Shown here: piece after piece, positions 35,764 to 47,879 of the stretch
Numbering within the stretch: the stretch's first letter is position 1
Layout: every line of letters begins with the position of its first letter
NCBI GenBank assembly: GCA_037074615.1
Contig: CM073542.1
Location: 15,888,001-15,952,000, forward strand
DNA: 64,000 bases
Direction: 5' to 3'
Source of the DNA: Leucaena leucocephala
Lineage: Eukaryota; Streptophyta; Magnoliopsida; Fabales; Fabaceae
Notes under the pieces: generated by a model
What the model was told of the DNA's origin: nothing
Seen by the model: the letters and a program-made list of their open reading frames with translations, nothing else
Databases searched by the model: none
Program-made: the position numbers and the translations under genes

Positions 35764-37015
35764 TAATAGTTAAACTCAATGCAAGTAAATATAAAACTGT
35801 CAAGCCAATAATATATAATCAATTCAAGCAACTTCTATCCCTAATCAATCAACAGTCATGGAATGCTTCGATGCAAGGAACGTAACACAAGACATAGCAA
35901 GATAGAGGAAAGGAAGCATAATAGAACTCTCATAGGTATAAGTGTTTCACTTAACTCTCAAGTATAGGGAATTTTCACTTAATTCACCTAGATTAGCACC
36001 TACTATAGTTTGTAAAGATTCTATTATCTCCACTACTAACATACCATAGATTCATGATCAAAGGGACTTTATTGGGTTGTAATGTTTGTGAAAGGCTAAT
36101 GAATGGATGGAATGAAGTGTAGAGCAATTTTAATGTATGAGTATTAAGAAATAGCTCAAAGTAAGCTAACGTGCGACTATCAAATACACGACAATCTTTA
36201 ATCTTTAACTACCAAAAGATGCCTTATTTCAAACTTCATGCCTTGTTACCAATTTTTATTTTATTTTTCTTTTTTTTTTCTTTTTTCTTTTTTTCTTTTT
36301 TGCACAGTTTCTTCTTTTTTCTTGTCTTTTCTATTTCTTTTCTCCCTCTTTTTCTTTTTGGCAAACCTAACTCAAAAAGATAGAGATAGAAACTTCAATA
36401 GTGCACAATTAATCATAAAGAACATAATATAACTCATGCAAAGCACTTGTTCAAAATCAATGGAATGAAATGAAAGTGATGGGCTCAAAGGGGTAAGCAA
36501 AGGTTAATTAAGATGGCTTGTGTTTAAGTGAAAGGGTTTAGAAATTAATGCCCCTATCATTCTCACAATTCTAGGTATGAATGTAGCTTTGGAAAAAAAT
36601 CTAGACAAGTTCTAGAGGTTAATCAAAGTTAGGTGAAAATCACACAAGATAAGAAAGAAGAGTAAGGCTCAATAATCCTTCTAATAAGGCTTTCTCTAAT
36701 ATGTTTTCTCCCTATGGTGAAGCTACGAAACAACGTTAATAACACTGCATCAAAGACACTCCACTATGTTAATCAACTCAGAATAATAATTACTCAAATC
36801 AAAATGCATTATTACCTAGACATGCCAATGTTCACATGCATAAAGAAATAAGGATTTAAAAATAAGGCCCAATGATTGCAAAAGTCAAGTGGAAGGTGGG
36901 AGTCACAACAATAATTCGCTCATAAAGCATTGAAAAATCCAATCAATTTAGCTCAAAGGTTCAAAATTTTTCAATTTTTAAATTATGACGATTCAAACAA
37001 TGACAACATGAATTA
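35764..37015 (-). other. 3' non-coding part of gypsy B
   Basis: Sequence between the integrase zinc-finger remnant and the solo LTR/polypurine tract. No integrase core (D,D-35-E) can be read on either strand, so the core is deleted or decayed beyond recognition. It contains the pyrimidine tract at 36255-36358. Confidence 0.6.
36255..36358. repeat. Polypyrimidine tract (about 100 nt)
   Basis: Almost only T and C on the plus strand, with runs of TTTTTTTTTT, TTTTCTTTTTT and TTTCTCCCTCTTTTTC, broken by GCACAG and a few single purines. The ORFs that cross it (36171-36383, 36238-36432) are low-complexity Phe/Ser/Leu and are not believed. Confidence 0.9.
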
Positions 37016-37019
37016 ACAG

Positions 37020-37320
37020 AAGCAATCCCTCCCCCACAAGATAAAGAATGTGCAAAGGTAAGGATAGAGTGAATCTCATTGTTAGGAACACATCGTCTGA
37101 TAATTTGATCACTGTATTGCTTCCAAAAAATTAGAGAATCTTAGATGTAATATCTTGCCTCCCTCTTCAACTTATCAACATGAAACTTAGACATAGAAGG
37201 AGGTAGAAGATTAGTCATAATATAGTTAATAATATTAGAGTACCAAGGCTCCTAAATAGCTAAGGCAAAGAGTGCAGAATCAGGAAAGGAAACAACAGTA
37301 AGATCATAGGAGTCAATTCC
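37020..37320 (-). pseudogene. Gypsy B: RNase H end and integrase zinc finger
   Basis: The minus strand after RNase H reads EIRDRAGVENHGVDHLSRLP, the usual connection region, then PWYSNIINYIM, FHVDKLKREARYYI and DQIIRRCVPNNE, the start of the integrase H2C2 zinc-binding domain. The frame then dissolves. No catalytic core follows. Confidence 0.75.
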
Positions 37321-38540
37321 TTCGGTGCCTTTAGGTAACCGACTAAGGTGGTCTACCCCATGATTCTCTACTCCAGCTCTGTCTCTGATTTCAATGTCAA
37401 ATTCCTATAGCAATAAAGCCCATCTCAGCAATCTTGGTTTAGACTTGGGCTTATTGAACAAGTAACACACCGCTGCATGATCTATAAGAACAACCACTCG
37501 AGAAGTTATTAGATATTGTCTAAACTTATCTAAAGCAAAGATTATAGCAAAAAGTTCCTTCTCGGTTGTGGTATAATTCACTTGAGCAGGGTCAAGTGTC
37601 TTAGAGGCATAGGCTATCACTCTAGATCACTTATCTTCCCTTTGACCAAGAATAGCACCTACTATAAAGTTTGAAGTATCACAAGACAATTCAAAAATAA
37701 ATCCCAATTAGGTGCAGTGAGAATAGGAGGTGAAACAAGCAAGAATTTCAAAGAGTCAAAGGCATGTCTACACTTATCATCAAAGTGAAAATCAATATCT
37801 TTTCTTAATAGCGTAGAGAGAGGTAAAGCAATTTTACTAAAATCTTTTATAAAATATAGATAAAACCCAGCATGCCCCAAGAAAGACCTCAAATCTTTAA
37901 GACAAGTAGGATAGGAAAGTGAAGAAATCACTTCAATCTTGGCTTTATCAACCTCAATCCCCTTTTGAGAGATGGAGTGACCTAGTACTATGTCACTATC
38001 TACCATGAAATGACATTTTTCATAATTCAAAACTAACTTTTTCTCAATACATCTATCAAGAACATGTTTCAGACTAAGTAAACAATCATCAAATCTATCA
38101 CCATAAACAGTGAAGTTATCCATGAAAACCTCCATATTACGCTCCAATAAATCACTAAATATTACCATCATAAACCTTTGAAAGGTGCCTGGAGCATTAT
38201 ACAACCCAAATGACATCCTTCGATATGCATAGGTGCCAAAAGGACATGTAAAAGTAGTCTTGTCTTGATCTACAGGTGCAATCGGCACCTAAAAATAACC
38301 TAAAAAGCCATCTAAGAACCAATAGTGAGATTTACCAGATATTCTTTCCAACATTTGATCAATGAAAGGTATTGGAAAATGATCCTTTCTAATCGCTTCA
38401 TTCAACTTCCTATAGTCTATACATATTCTCCAAGCATTCTGAACTCTTATTGGGATAAGTTCATTATTCTCATTTTTCACTACTGTGATACCGCTCTTCT
38501 TCAGTACCACATGTATTGGGCTCACCTACTCAGTATCTGA
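37321..38540 (-). pseudogene. Gypsy B: reverse transcriptase and RNase H
   Basis: Blocks on the minus strand: SPIHVVLKKSGITVVKNENN, RVQNAWRICIDYRKLNEAIR, DHFPIPFIDQMLERISGKSH, then, after a stop where relatives read GYSGYNQI, APVDQDKTTFTCPFGTYAYRR, MSFGLYNAPGTFQRFMM, the active-site region MEVFMDNFTVYGDRF, LNYEKCHFMV and LGHSISQKGIEVD. RNase H follows: MIAYASKTLDPAQVNYTTTE, KELFAIIFALDKFRQYL. This is Athila-type gypsy RT. The FMDD box reads FMDN, so a catalytic Asp is lost. The two RT parts share a frame; RNase H is in another. Confidence 0.9.
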
Positions 38541-38874
38541 GATTGCATATATGATCCCATCACTCAATAATTTAGATACCTCCTTTTTAATCACATCATG
38601 AATAAGAGGATTTGACCTCCTTGGTGGCTGTTTAACTGGCTTTGACCCTTAAGCTAAAAGGATCTTGTATGTGCAAACCAAGGGATCAATCCCTGGTATG
38701 TCCCCTAAATACCAACCTAACCTATAGCCCTTTTATACCTTTTTAACACTAAAACTAGTCTCTCTTCTTCAGAACTATTCAGAGAACTGGAAATAATGAT
38801 AGGAAATTTACAATCATTAGTAAGAAAGACATATTTCAAGTTAGAGGGGAGGGTTTCAATTCTAAATCAGGGGG

Positions 38875-39573
38875 TTACACAATATAAGGAATCATCTTTG
38901 TTATATCAAGTGTATTCAGTGTGAGTGGTGTGTCCATGTGGCTTGGGGAAGGATATATAAGCTCAGTGTGGTGTATATTTTCTCCACTTCTCAACTCAGT
39001 GACACCTTCAGATGACCTAGAAATAGGAGAGTTAGGGTCAGTCTGATCAATAGAAAAAGAAAGTAAATTAGAAGTGAGAGTGGGATTAGAAAGGACTAAG
39101 GTAGTAGCAGAATCACTGCTATCCTCTTCTAAAATTCTAGCACCACTCAATGGGAAAGCTATATTTATAGCTCAAGAATCAACCTCTTTATCATGAGTTC
39201 CTGCAAAATCAAGAAATGTACCTTTCTCAAGGCTATCAAGTGTAAAATCTGCAGTAATATCAAAGTTAAAGCAATATGATACATCAAATTCATGAGTAGA
39301 CAAAAGCCAACTATCTATCTCTAAACAATAGGCACATGATACGTAACCTTCACATGCACAGAAATGAGAAGAGTGGGAGGAAGATAGACAAGTAAAAGCA
39401 TCATCATGCTTCACAACCATGTCACACAAGTGAGGTCCATTCATATTAGTCTCATGTAAGTGGTCCATATCATGACATTCAATTGAACTAGTACCCAAAT
39501 AAGAGCAATCTTCATAACCATAATTCATAGCTTCTGAAAAATTAAATTGCACTTCTTGATCCCCAATCCCCAT
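38875..39573 (-). pseudogene. Gypsy B: linker between protease and RT
   Basis: Two ORFs in one frame (39172-39573 and 38875-39150) fill the gap between protease and RT. The first is rich in Cys and His (SSHSSHFCACEGYVSCAYCL), the second in Ser/Thr/Asp. Athila-group elements have a variable linker here. I do not recognise a domain, and the Cys cluster does not match a knuckle. Confidence 0.5.
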
Positions 39574-39667
39574 AGTGATAATACCCTTTTCATGTTAATT
39601 ATTGTCTCAACAGTTAAAAGGAAAGGTTTACCTAGAATCAAAGTACTCTTAGTAGGCAGGTCATTAG

Positions 39668-40228
39668 TCATATCAAGGACATAAAGTCAGTTGGGAAAAC
39701 AAGACCTTTAACTTGCAATAGAATATCCTCAAGAATGCCTTTAGGGTATCTCACCATCCTATCAGTTAGGCCAAGCACTACACTAGTGTCTTTCAAAGCT
39801 TTAATACCCAATGTCTTATAAACAGAGGTCGGCATGACATTAATTGCTACACCTAAGTGAAGTAGGGCATGGGAAACTATAATTCTACCTATGGTATAAG
39901 GAATAGTGTAGGAACCTGGGTCTTTACATTTAATAGGCAACTGTAACTTAAATAAGGCGCTAACACTCAACTCCAGTTGGATTCTCTCACTATGCCTATA
40001 CTTTCTTTTGTTTGTACATAGGTCTTTTAAGAATCTAGCACACTTAGGCATCTTTTTAATCAATTTAAGTAATGGCACATTAACCTCAAGTTTGCTAAAT
40101 ATTTCAAACAATTCATCATTATCTTTCTTTTCAACAATCTTTTTACTAACCAAATAAGAATTTGAAAAAGGCAAGTCATGAATATTTACCTCATTACCTT
40201 TGGAGTGAGAAGGTGATCCTTTCTCCAT
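39668..40228 (-). pseudogene. Gypsy B: protease region
   Basis: 186 codons starting MEKGSPSHSKGNEVNIHDLP, then FSKLEVNVPLLKLIKKMPKC, RFLKDLCTNKRK, PIKCKDPGSYTIPYTIG and the protease motif. The motif reads LLHLGVAINVMPTSVYKTLG where Athila relatives have LDLGASINVMP, so the catalytic Asp is replaced. The frame continues with LGLTDRMVRYPKGILEDILL and KGLVFPTDF. The protein would process Gag-Pol; here it should be inactive. Confidence 0.85.
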
Positions 40229-40559
40229 TAGTCACTTTATGATAATTGTTGCCTCTTTATCATTTTAAACCATTGGTTATTTCTGACACTTCTCTAAGAG
40301 CTTCTTTTCTTGTAGGACCTTAGATTGGATAGAAACTTCTTTCTCAGCTTGGGAAGTTTCTTAAGTAGTCTTAGCAGGAGGAGACTCAACTTCTATTTCC
40401 TCATCAACATGTTCTTCATCCTCTCATGTTCTTTGAATTGTACATTCTTTGGCTCAATTTTCTTACCACTTCTTAGTTTATGACTTTTGATTGTCAAACT
40501 TTGAATTGAGCTCAGTAATACCTTTCACAATCATACCAAGTTTATTACCTCCAGAAAAA

Positions 40560-41769
40560 GATGATGATTCCCCTTGATTAGGCACCACTTGATTTGATAA
40601 ATTCCCTTGAGGGTTGCCTTGATTCCCACCCCATCTAAAGTTAGGATGATCTCTCAACCTGGATTATAAGTGTTAGAGTAGGGATCACTCTTTTGATATT
40701 GATCATTCCTATTTTGGTACAGGGAAGAAACCTCTTCATATTAAGAACAAGTATTTGAGGTGTGTATCATTGACCCACAGTACTCATAACCAGCAACTAT
40801 AGCTTGAGAGTGACCCATTGAATTAACCTGCTCGGCATTCACATTATTCTCTAAAATACTAAGTCTTTTCTCCATTTGATTCCCCAAAGCAGCAATTTCA
40901 ACAAGAATATCTTAGGGAGAAATCGAAGAGGTATTATACACTTTTCTTGTGTCTCTAGATTGAGGGTCATTAGCAGCCATCTTTTGTAAGTAGCTCCCAT
41001 GCAGCATTGGGACTCAATTCTCTAATAGAACCATTTGCAACAGCATGAATTGAGGGCTTATAATGTGGAAGTAGCCCTTCATAAAAAGAATTAACCAGAT
41101 CATTCTTTGAAATATTGTGGTGTGGACACTGAGCTAAAAGTGTGATGAACCTAGTCCAATACTCGTGTATGGATTCATTATCTCATTGTACCACACTAGC
41201 TATCTCCTTTTTTAACTTTGAAGATTTAGAAGCAGGGAAATATTCATCCAAGAATGCTCCTTTCAACTGATCCCAAGTCAATGTAGTAAAATATTAAGGT
41301 AGTATGTAAAGCCACTCCTTGGCCTTGCCTTCTAAGTAAAATGAAATGCTCTCCGCAATACATCTTGAAGATTAGCCGTGAGTGGTTTCATGGAAGAGCA
41401 CACCATATACATAATCTTCAAATGCCTGTGTGGATCATCACCTGCAAAGCCATGAAATTTAGGTAAGGAAGAAATTAATACTCCTTTAATTTTAAAGTTC
41501 ACATTATCAGTATAAAAGCCATAAGGATCATAATCAATAGTAGAATTATTAATCTCCCTCATGCTTCTATCATCGTCACCATTATTTCCTAACTTGTTCT
41601 CACTATGTCCGTTATTCCCATTAAGCCTATTATAATCATTATTACCGTTAGCACCATCCATTGTTTCTTGTTCTAATTTAAAATCACTAACAAACATGTG
41701 TTCATTAGATGTAGCTCTCTCACTAGACTCTTGTTCACTAGATGAACTTGACTCTTCTGAAATATGCAT
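40560..41769 (-). pseudogene. Gypsy B: gag
   Basis: ATG 41769 opens a Ser/Glu-rich then Asn/Gly-rich N-terminus (GANGNNDYNRLNGNNGH). It leads into the retrotransposon gag domain: LPKFHGFAGDDPHRHLKIMY, then, after a frameshift near 41332, EGKAKEWLYILP, TWDQLKGAFLDEYFPASKSS, YWTRFITLLAQCPHH and SFYEGLLPHYKPSIHAVANG. The C-terminal part (40560-40980) has QMEKRLSILENN, YCGSMIHTSNTC (half a zinc knuckle) and DPYSNTYNPG. Several stops break it. Gag forms the particle shell. Confidence 0.85.
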
Positions 41770-42111
41770 CTCCTTGACAATAACTTGACTTGTACCCTCT
41801 AATCTCCTCTTTCTTTTAATCTTTTTTCATAAACATTTCAATTTTAAGATTTAAGGGAATCAAAGGCAAAGCCCTATCACTTCTAGGCATAAACAGTAGT
41901 AGTCAGCTAAAAAAATCTGAAATAAAAGAAAAACCAAATCATAAATAAATAAACAAACCAAAGAAAATGAACGTTTTGTTTTTTTAAATAGATAATGCAA
42001 ACAAAAATGCAAATGCAAATGTTATACAAATTACCTAAGACTGGCTCAGTAATTGAATTAATCCCAAAAAATGTTACTTGACACTTAGTTACTAGGAAAC
42101 TAATTTCTTAA

Positions 42112-42131
42112 CTCCCCGGCAACGGCGCGAC
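42112..42131 (-). other. Primer-binding site of gypsy B
   Basis: The minus strand reads TCGCGCCGTTGCCGGGGAG next to the TTGTTTCA end of the 5' LTR. It matches the TGGCGCCGTTGCCGGGGA primer-binding site of Athila-group elements except at the first bases. Confidence 0.9.
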
Positions 42132-42132
42132 T

Positions 42133-43928
42133 TGAAACAACTTTTATGTCCGATGTTGCCTTGGGGTTACTTAAAAAATTTAAACTAAGGATTGCGTATA
42201 GTGCAACCTCGGGTCGTTCTCTCTGAGAAGCCAAAATGTGAAATTAAATTCCTAAACAAGTAAATGCAATGCAACCTAACCTAAAAAATGGGGTTTGATT
42301 TGATTGGCTAACAAATAAATACAATGAATTAAAATTAAATTTAAATAAAATATTTTTGGTATTTTTTTATTTAAAGAAAGGAATAATGAATGATAATAAG
42401 TGAATAGAATAAATTCAAAGGTGATTAATAATAATAAAAGCAATCTTCCAATGCAATAACGCAGGCAATCACAGCTTCAAAAGATATAGGAGTTATAAAT
42501 AATGAATCAAGGATTATAATTAAGCTTTTAATCCAGCAATCATTCCACCTCGAATTGTCATAAAATATTTTTCAAGTCCTAATTTATTAACTGTCACTAG
42601 AATAATAAAATAGGACTATAGATATTAAAACCCAATGCTCAATCATAAATCAATAATTTATAAAAAAATAGGATTAAAGCAAGAAAAAGATACAATGATC
42701 CAATAATTCAAGCCACCTTGAAAAATCACTAAATATTCACTATAATCTCTATACTAAGTATTGACCTAAAACAGAGTAATGAAATTAAGTTATAATCAAT
42801 TTAATATCAATGGCTAAACAATAATCCAGTTCCAATAATCCTCAATAAGTATAAATAAATTATTATAAAGCATCCCAATAATTATAAAATTATCCTAAGA
42901 CCTAGGAATCATAAAATAATTAAAAGGTGAAAATTAGAGTAACTTAAATGCCCCTTTAAGATCCCAAGCTCATGCCCTTGCCATTGAACAGGAGGATTAT
43001 GACACTCTAGCCACGCATAGCCCTTAGGATTGACGCCATCATCAACATGTCACTGCCACCCATGATTTATCATCGATGTTCTGTGCTTCTCTGGTTATTG
43101 CACTATTAACGTGTTGGTTGATGATGCGCTTCGTGGATGAGATAGAGGATATAGTGTGCTGCTGTGTGAGGTCTGTAGCTGGAATGGAGAGTGATGGCCA
43201 TGGAAATATGCTAATAAAGGTGATGGTATCGTGGTTCTCTCACGACAGCACCTAAAGCACCTCCTGCGTCTCTGCCTTGCGTGTATTCTATTCAGCGTCT
43301 CTATCTGTCGCTATTTTATGTTGCTGGTTTGTGATGTTCGCTTCTGTATAGAGTAGAGGTGGAGATGAGAGGATGTCGTGGGGGTGAAGATAATGGTGCT
43401 TAGTCTGGTATGCATGGACGGATAGAGGTATTGTTGCAGGTTTAGATGATTGAGGAGTTAGTGGTTGTTGACTATGGTTGGTGTGGAAGGTTTTTTGATG
43501 TCGCTGCTTGTGTACATATGAATTGTTCTTTGTGGCTCAACAGCGTGAAGCTCTCTGTGTATGTCATGGCTTTTTAAAAGCTAAAGAAGAATGGGTTAAA
43601 AAAACCTAATGGGCTAAACTGAAAGGTTTGACCCATGGGTCCGTATTTGTAATTTATGAATATGTGGTCATTTGTTATCATTTGTAAATTTTGATTTCTC
43701 CTAAATTCCTGAAATATAAAAATCATAATAATTTAATACTCTTTTATTCTAAAAATAATTGTTTAGGAGAAATAATAAAAAATATGACAATTATGTCCCT
43801 ATTAAACACTAATTTAATGAAATGTACATTAATCCAAATCATGCACAAATAATATAATTAAGGACCAAAAAGTTGAGAAAAACCCACTAAAATGATATAA
43901 ATAAATATATAAACATATGGGTTTGTCA
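42133..43928 (-). repeat. 5' (right) LTR of gypsy B
   Basis: 1,796 bp; on the minus strand it starts TGACAAACCCATATG and ends TTGTTTCA. It matches 30755-32523. The CACTA sequence resumes at 43929. Confidence 0.9.
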
Positions 43929-44340
43929 GTCCTCCTTGAGTTAAGGTCTGCGTTTGTCCAGCTTCTCCATATAAGTTAATAATAATATCATCAAGTTGTT
44001 TAGGACTCGCAAGGTAAACATTCAAGTCTACCACCAACTGTTGATAAGGTTCTTTATCAACCATAGGATCATTGAACCCACTATCATCAACATCATTGTT
44101 AGTTGGTACATTAAACAAGTCATGTGGGTTTGTTTTGACAACAACGAGCCAACCGGGTGCAATAATGTCATCCATATAGAAAACTTGCTCAGCTTAAGAT
44201 GCTAGAATAAATGGTTCATTCGTTTGTAGTGAATATTGCTGTTGATACTTATGAACCCGTACTTATCAACCTTATATCCTTTGTCATAATTAGCCATATC
44301 CCACCAATGACACTTAAACAAGTATACTTTTCTGTTGCCT
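43929..44340 (-). pseudogene. CACTA TNP2-associated DUF4216-like region
   Basis: The minus strand reads EPFILAS-x-AEQVFYMDD, IIAPGWLVVVKTNPHDLFNV, KEPYQQLVVDLN and ends GQTQTLTQGG at the junction with gypsy B. Upstream a broken stretch (near 44240-44340) has LSVIGGIWLIMTKDIRL. The FILA-xAxQVFY and PGWxVVxKTxPRDLF pattern is the DUF4216 part downstream of TNP2-type transposases. Gypsy B cuts it at 43928. Confidence 0.78.
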
Positions 44341-44578
44341 ATGTAAGACTACTTATAAATATGCTGTAACACACCATAATATTCTTTGTCAGTATTAGTG
44401 TCATCACCCTTAGTTAAGATACCACTATTTTAGGTTTTCCCTTGTTGCACGGTCTTCTGTGTGAAAATGAAATCCATTGCCTATGAATATGGAATAACAA
44501 TTCACCATCATCAATAGATCAATTGATAAACTTATTAGTTATTCACTCACATGGCTTTGTGTAGAAATGATGTCACCT

Positions 44579-45040
44579 TTAAGGACAAAAGTCATGTGTT
44601 AAATATTTTATATTAATGTAATTGCTAGAAATGTCATGGCTCAAAATGTTATAACTTACTTGTAAACAAAACCATTGAGGAAACTCATATTGGCTTTGCT
44701 CACTCCTTGATCCATAGTCTTCAAGCTCTGTTGTATATTCCCCACAAATTTTCAAAGCAATAAGAAAAATATGCATTATGACAAATAAACTTTCTCTTTA
44801 AGTCTAGCAACTTGCTCCATAAATGGCTAAACTTCTTCACAATTTTGTAGCACATACATTCTTGCTTGATAGTACTCTTCATAGGGAAGAGAAATTGACT
44901 CACAATGTCCCGTAACTTGACCACTTTTCTTAAATATTGAAAACTCATAGTTGATATCATCATCGGTATCATCATTCCTACGTGGCACATTAAATTTTAT
45001 AGGAACATCTTTCAAATATCTTGAGAAAAACATGAGACTT
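44579..45040 (-). pseudogene. CACTA TNP2 C-terminal (DUF4218-like) region
   Basis: Frames read FNVPRRNDDTDDDINYEFSI, KKSGQVTGHCESISLPYEEY, ARMYVLQNCEEVQPFMEQ and, after a shift, VSKANMSFLNGFVYKQVITF. The last fits the block downstream of DUF4218 where relatives mention shared stalk residues before DUF4216. It follows directly on the N-terminal transposase remnant, without the catalytic Transposase_21 domain. Confidence 0.65.
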
Positions 45041-45189
45041 TCATCTGCTAAGTATTATTCTGCAATTGATCCTTCATGCATAGCTTTATTGCGAACATAC
45101 AATTTGAGTGTTCACAAATACATAGTGCATTAAAATTAATTAACCTTCTATAGTTATGAATAATAAATATACAATGATGCCTCAACACT

Positions 45190-45985
45190 TTATGTGAAAC
45201 CTTCTTCCCTTTCTATTTGTTTACCTTCCACGTAGGCATCTTACACTAGGACATGATTCTATATTTTGTGTGCTCTACCTAATACAATATGCAATCATTC
45301 TCACAAGCATCAATTTTATGATAATCTAAACCTAGATCACGAATTATCTTCTTAGCTTCATAGAATGAGTCTGGCAATAAAACCCCTTCTCGAAGAACTT
45401 CTTTAATAAGCCCAACAACACATCCATAGATTGATTACTCCAATGATTAAGGCAATTCACTTGAAGCAACTTCACAATAAAAGAAAGTTTAGACATCTTC
45501 ACACAACCTGGATAAAGTTCAGTTTAAGTATCTTTTAATAAGTCAAAAAACCTTTTAGCCTCAACATTAGGCTCTTCGCTCTCATAGTCGCTAGTATTTG
45601 TATAATCTACACATGGAACTCCATATGCATCACATACTATCCTGACAAAGTTGTCATTATCACTATCATTTTCTAGGTCATGACCAAAAGTTCCACAATG
45701 TGTTTGAAATCTTTTAATTTTGCCATGCAACTCCCACACGTCATAACTATTCCAGAAACCCTTGCTCAATAAATCTGTCCTAACATCCCTTCTCACTTTA
45801 AATATAACATTCATGCATTTTTTACAAGGACAATGTATTTGATTTACTACGCCAAGTTGACTAAATGTCCATTCTAAAAAGGTATCCACTCCTCTAATAT
45901 ATGATAGGTTGCCTCTGTCTTTAATATGTAGCCAACTTTTATCCATTTTTATCCCTAAAAAGTTACACCTAGGATACAATAACAA
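45190..45985 (-). pseudogene. CACTA TNP2 transposase, N-terminal part
   Basis: The probable start is MDKSWLHI near 45944; a longer frame begins at 45985. It reads RGNLSYIRGVDTFLEWTFSQ (transposase-associated domain) and IHCPCKKCMN. After the stop at 45524 it continues ELYPGCVKMSKLSFIVKLL, VNCLNHWSNQSMDVLLGLL, EKGFYCQTHSMK and ESCPSVRCLRGR. These are the first blocks of TNP2-type transposases (YPGCKxFSKLSFLVRLL, WSNKSFDALLELL, CPVCGxSRW). The catalytic core that should come next is missing; about 45190 the sequence passes into C-terminal blocks. Transposase would cut both CACTA ends; this copy cannot. Confidence 0.82.
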
Positions 45986-47740
45986 AATCCAACAAACATA
46001 TCAATGCATAAACTTATGTGTATTAGGGTAATTCAATGTTTGAGTCTTGAACTGAAACATTGAATAAAAGTTAATTTTTTTGGTAGAATAAAACCCAATT
46101 AGAACACCCAAGAAATTAATTTTTTTTAAATATTTCTCACTTAAGTTTAGAAAATTTATTTTTGGTAGAATAAAACCCAATTAGAAAACACAAAAATTTA
46201 TTTGATCCATCGCATAAATACAAGCATAAAAGTTTTTATGCTGTGGAATAGATTTTAAATGATTTAGTGTCTTCCATAACAAACTAATAAATCAAACAAA
46301 AACAAGTTGTGAAATATCGTGAACTAACATTGGATGCCTAAATTTGGTTTAAAAAACATTGGGTGCCTACATCAGTAAATATTAGGTTTCTCTGCTCACG
46401 GTCAAGGAAGGGATGCAACTCCATTAATAATGAACGAAAATATTTGTTGCTGTGATTGTTTAATATGGTCCTAGCGCACTTCAAAATGGCCTACCATTAT
46501 TTTACAATATTTAAACAGATACTAGTCTAATTTTACAAATGAAGCAATCAATAAATAATCAATTAATTAGAAGGAAAAAATAAGCCACCAGAAGTAGTTA
46601 TCGAGAATTTAATCTAGTGCCATGTCAACTACTTTGGGAATCTCAAAAAGCTGCCTGTGATTCTATGAAATATCAACAAGTGAGCTTTTCTTTCCCCAAC
46701 CCAAAAGAAAGTAAGAAAGAATTATCGTTCAAGATTTACTGGGGCAAAAAAAATACAAAAATTGATAATCGTTAATCTCAAACTTCTACTACAAGTTGTC
46801 TAAATCAGTATTTGGTCCACATCCGATGGGAAATAAGTAAATTTGTGTACCTGAGACATTCGTTCACTTTCTCTTCCACTCTTTTCACATAAGCTTTTAG
46901 TTATTCTAAAAAATCAAACATGCAACATTGTAAAACAAAACAAGAAAAAGAAATTCGAATGCCAAATATAAGATGAATATAAAACGATTGCATAAATTGA
47001 AGTTTGGATGGTAAATCTAGTTTTAATCAAGCATAACTATATTATATGAATAAAGAATAGAAACCTTCAAGCATCACAATTGTATACAAGTTTTTCGTAA
47101 CTAAAAAAAGCAAAGTAAATTAAGAATTAGATATTATACGAGCTTCAACACCATATGAAATGGCAGAAATCAACAAAGGAAATACACAAAATAATCAGAG
47201 GACACCAAAAGGAAGGAAGAGAGAAGTAAATAGAAGCTTGCAGAAATTGAATTTTGTAGAAAACAAACTTGATCCGATCGAATCCACAATCAAGTGTAGA
47301 GGAGAGTAAGGTTGGAACTCACCCAAAATCGTAAGATTTACGGTTTCAGTTTGATTTCATCGGTGATAGAACAGAGAATTCAAAGGTGAAGATGGAGTTA
47401 GAGAACTCACCTCAGCTGGTCAACTACGCCGCAAGCTCATCCCACCTCTGGCCACCCTTTCGACATCTCATCCTCTGGTCCTCTCCTGTGCTCCTCTCTC
47501 TCTTTCTTGTCGCTCTCTTTTTGCAGAAGAACGAGGAAATCGATGAAGAACAAAGGTGTGCGACGGTGACAATGGACTCTGCAAAGAGGCGCAATGTGAA
47601 GGTTTGAACTAAAGGATGATACAATGGGGATATGAAGTTCTGCAAGGTTTTTGCTAAAGAGAGGAGAGAAATTGTGTCTTGTAGTCTGGTAGATGTGATC
47701 GGGATTAGGGGAATTAGGGTTAACATATTGGGAAAATAAC
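45986..47740 (-). other. Upstream region of the CACTA transposase gene
   Basis: AT-rich leader or promoter DNA, with a GC-richer patch at about 47380-47740 carrying overlapping ORFs on both strands (47386-47607 plus, 47424-47726 minus). Position suggests a 5' untranslated exon rather than a coding gene. Confidence 0.45.
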
Positions 47741-47872
47741 CTTCAGCTGCGACAGAAAAAAGTCACCGCTAAAAGTCTTACTTTCAGTTGCGATAAAAAG
47801 TGTCACCGCTAAAAGCTATTTTCAGCGACGACCTAAAGAGTCGCCACTGAAAGTCTTACTTTTACTAAATAA
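47741..47872. repeat. CACTA subterminal repeats, inner block
   Basis: Three or more copies of CAGCTGCGAC/AAAGTCACCGCTAAAAG/CAGCGACGAC/AGTCGCCACTGAAAG. They match the outer block at 48616-48960 but are separated from it by about 740 bp of unrelated sequence. Confidence 0.8.
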
Positions 47873-47879
47873 TTTTTAA

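Larger units (their letters stand above)
30577..43928 (-). mobile_element. Athila-like Ty3-gypsy element B (rearranged)
   Basis: Minus-strand element inside the CACTA. Its right LTR (42133-43928) is the 5' LTR, followed by a primer-binding site, gag, protease, RT, RNase H and the zinc-finger part of integrase. A polypurine tract then leads to the left LTR (30755-32523). Beyond the left LTR the homology does not stop: the primer-binding site and about 170 bp of leader are present again (30577-30754, matching 41967-42132). The element is therefore LTR-internal-LTR-partial leader, not a simple copy. A solo X LTR lies at 32579-35758. No TSD is visible. Confidence 0.88.

Noticed and set aside
36171..36432. 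Phe/Ser/Leu-rich membrane-like ORFs
   Set aside because: They are pure translation of a T/C low-complexity tract.
47386..47726. Host gene exon in the CACTA leader
   Set aside because: ORFs overlap on both strands, have no recognisable domain, and lie where an untranslated leader of the transposase gene is expected.
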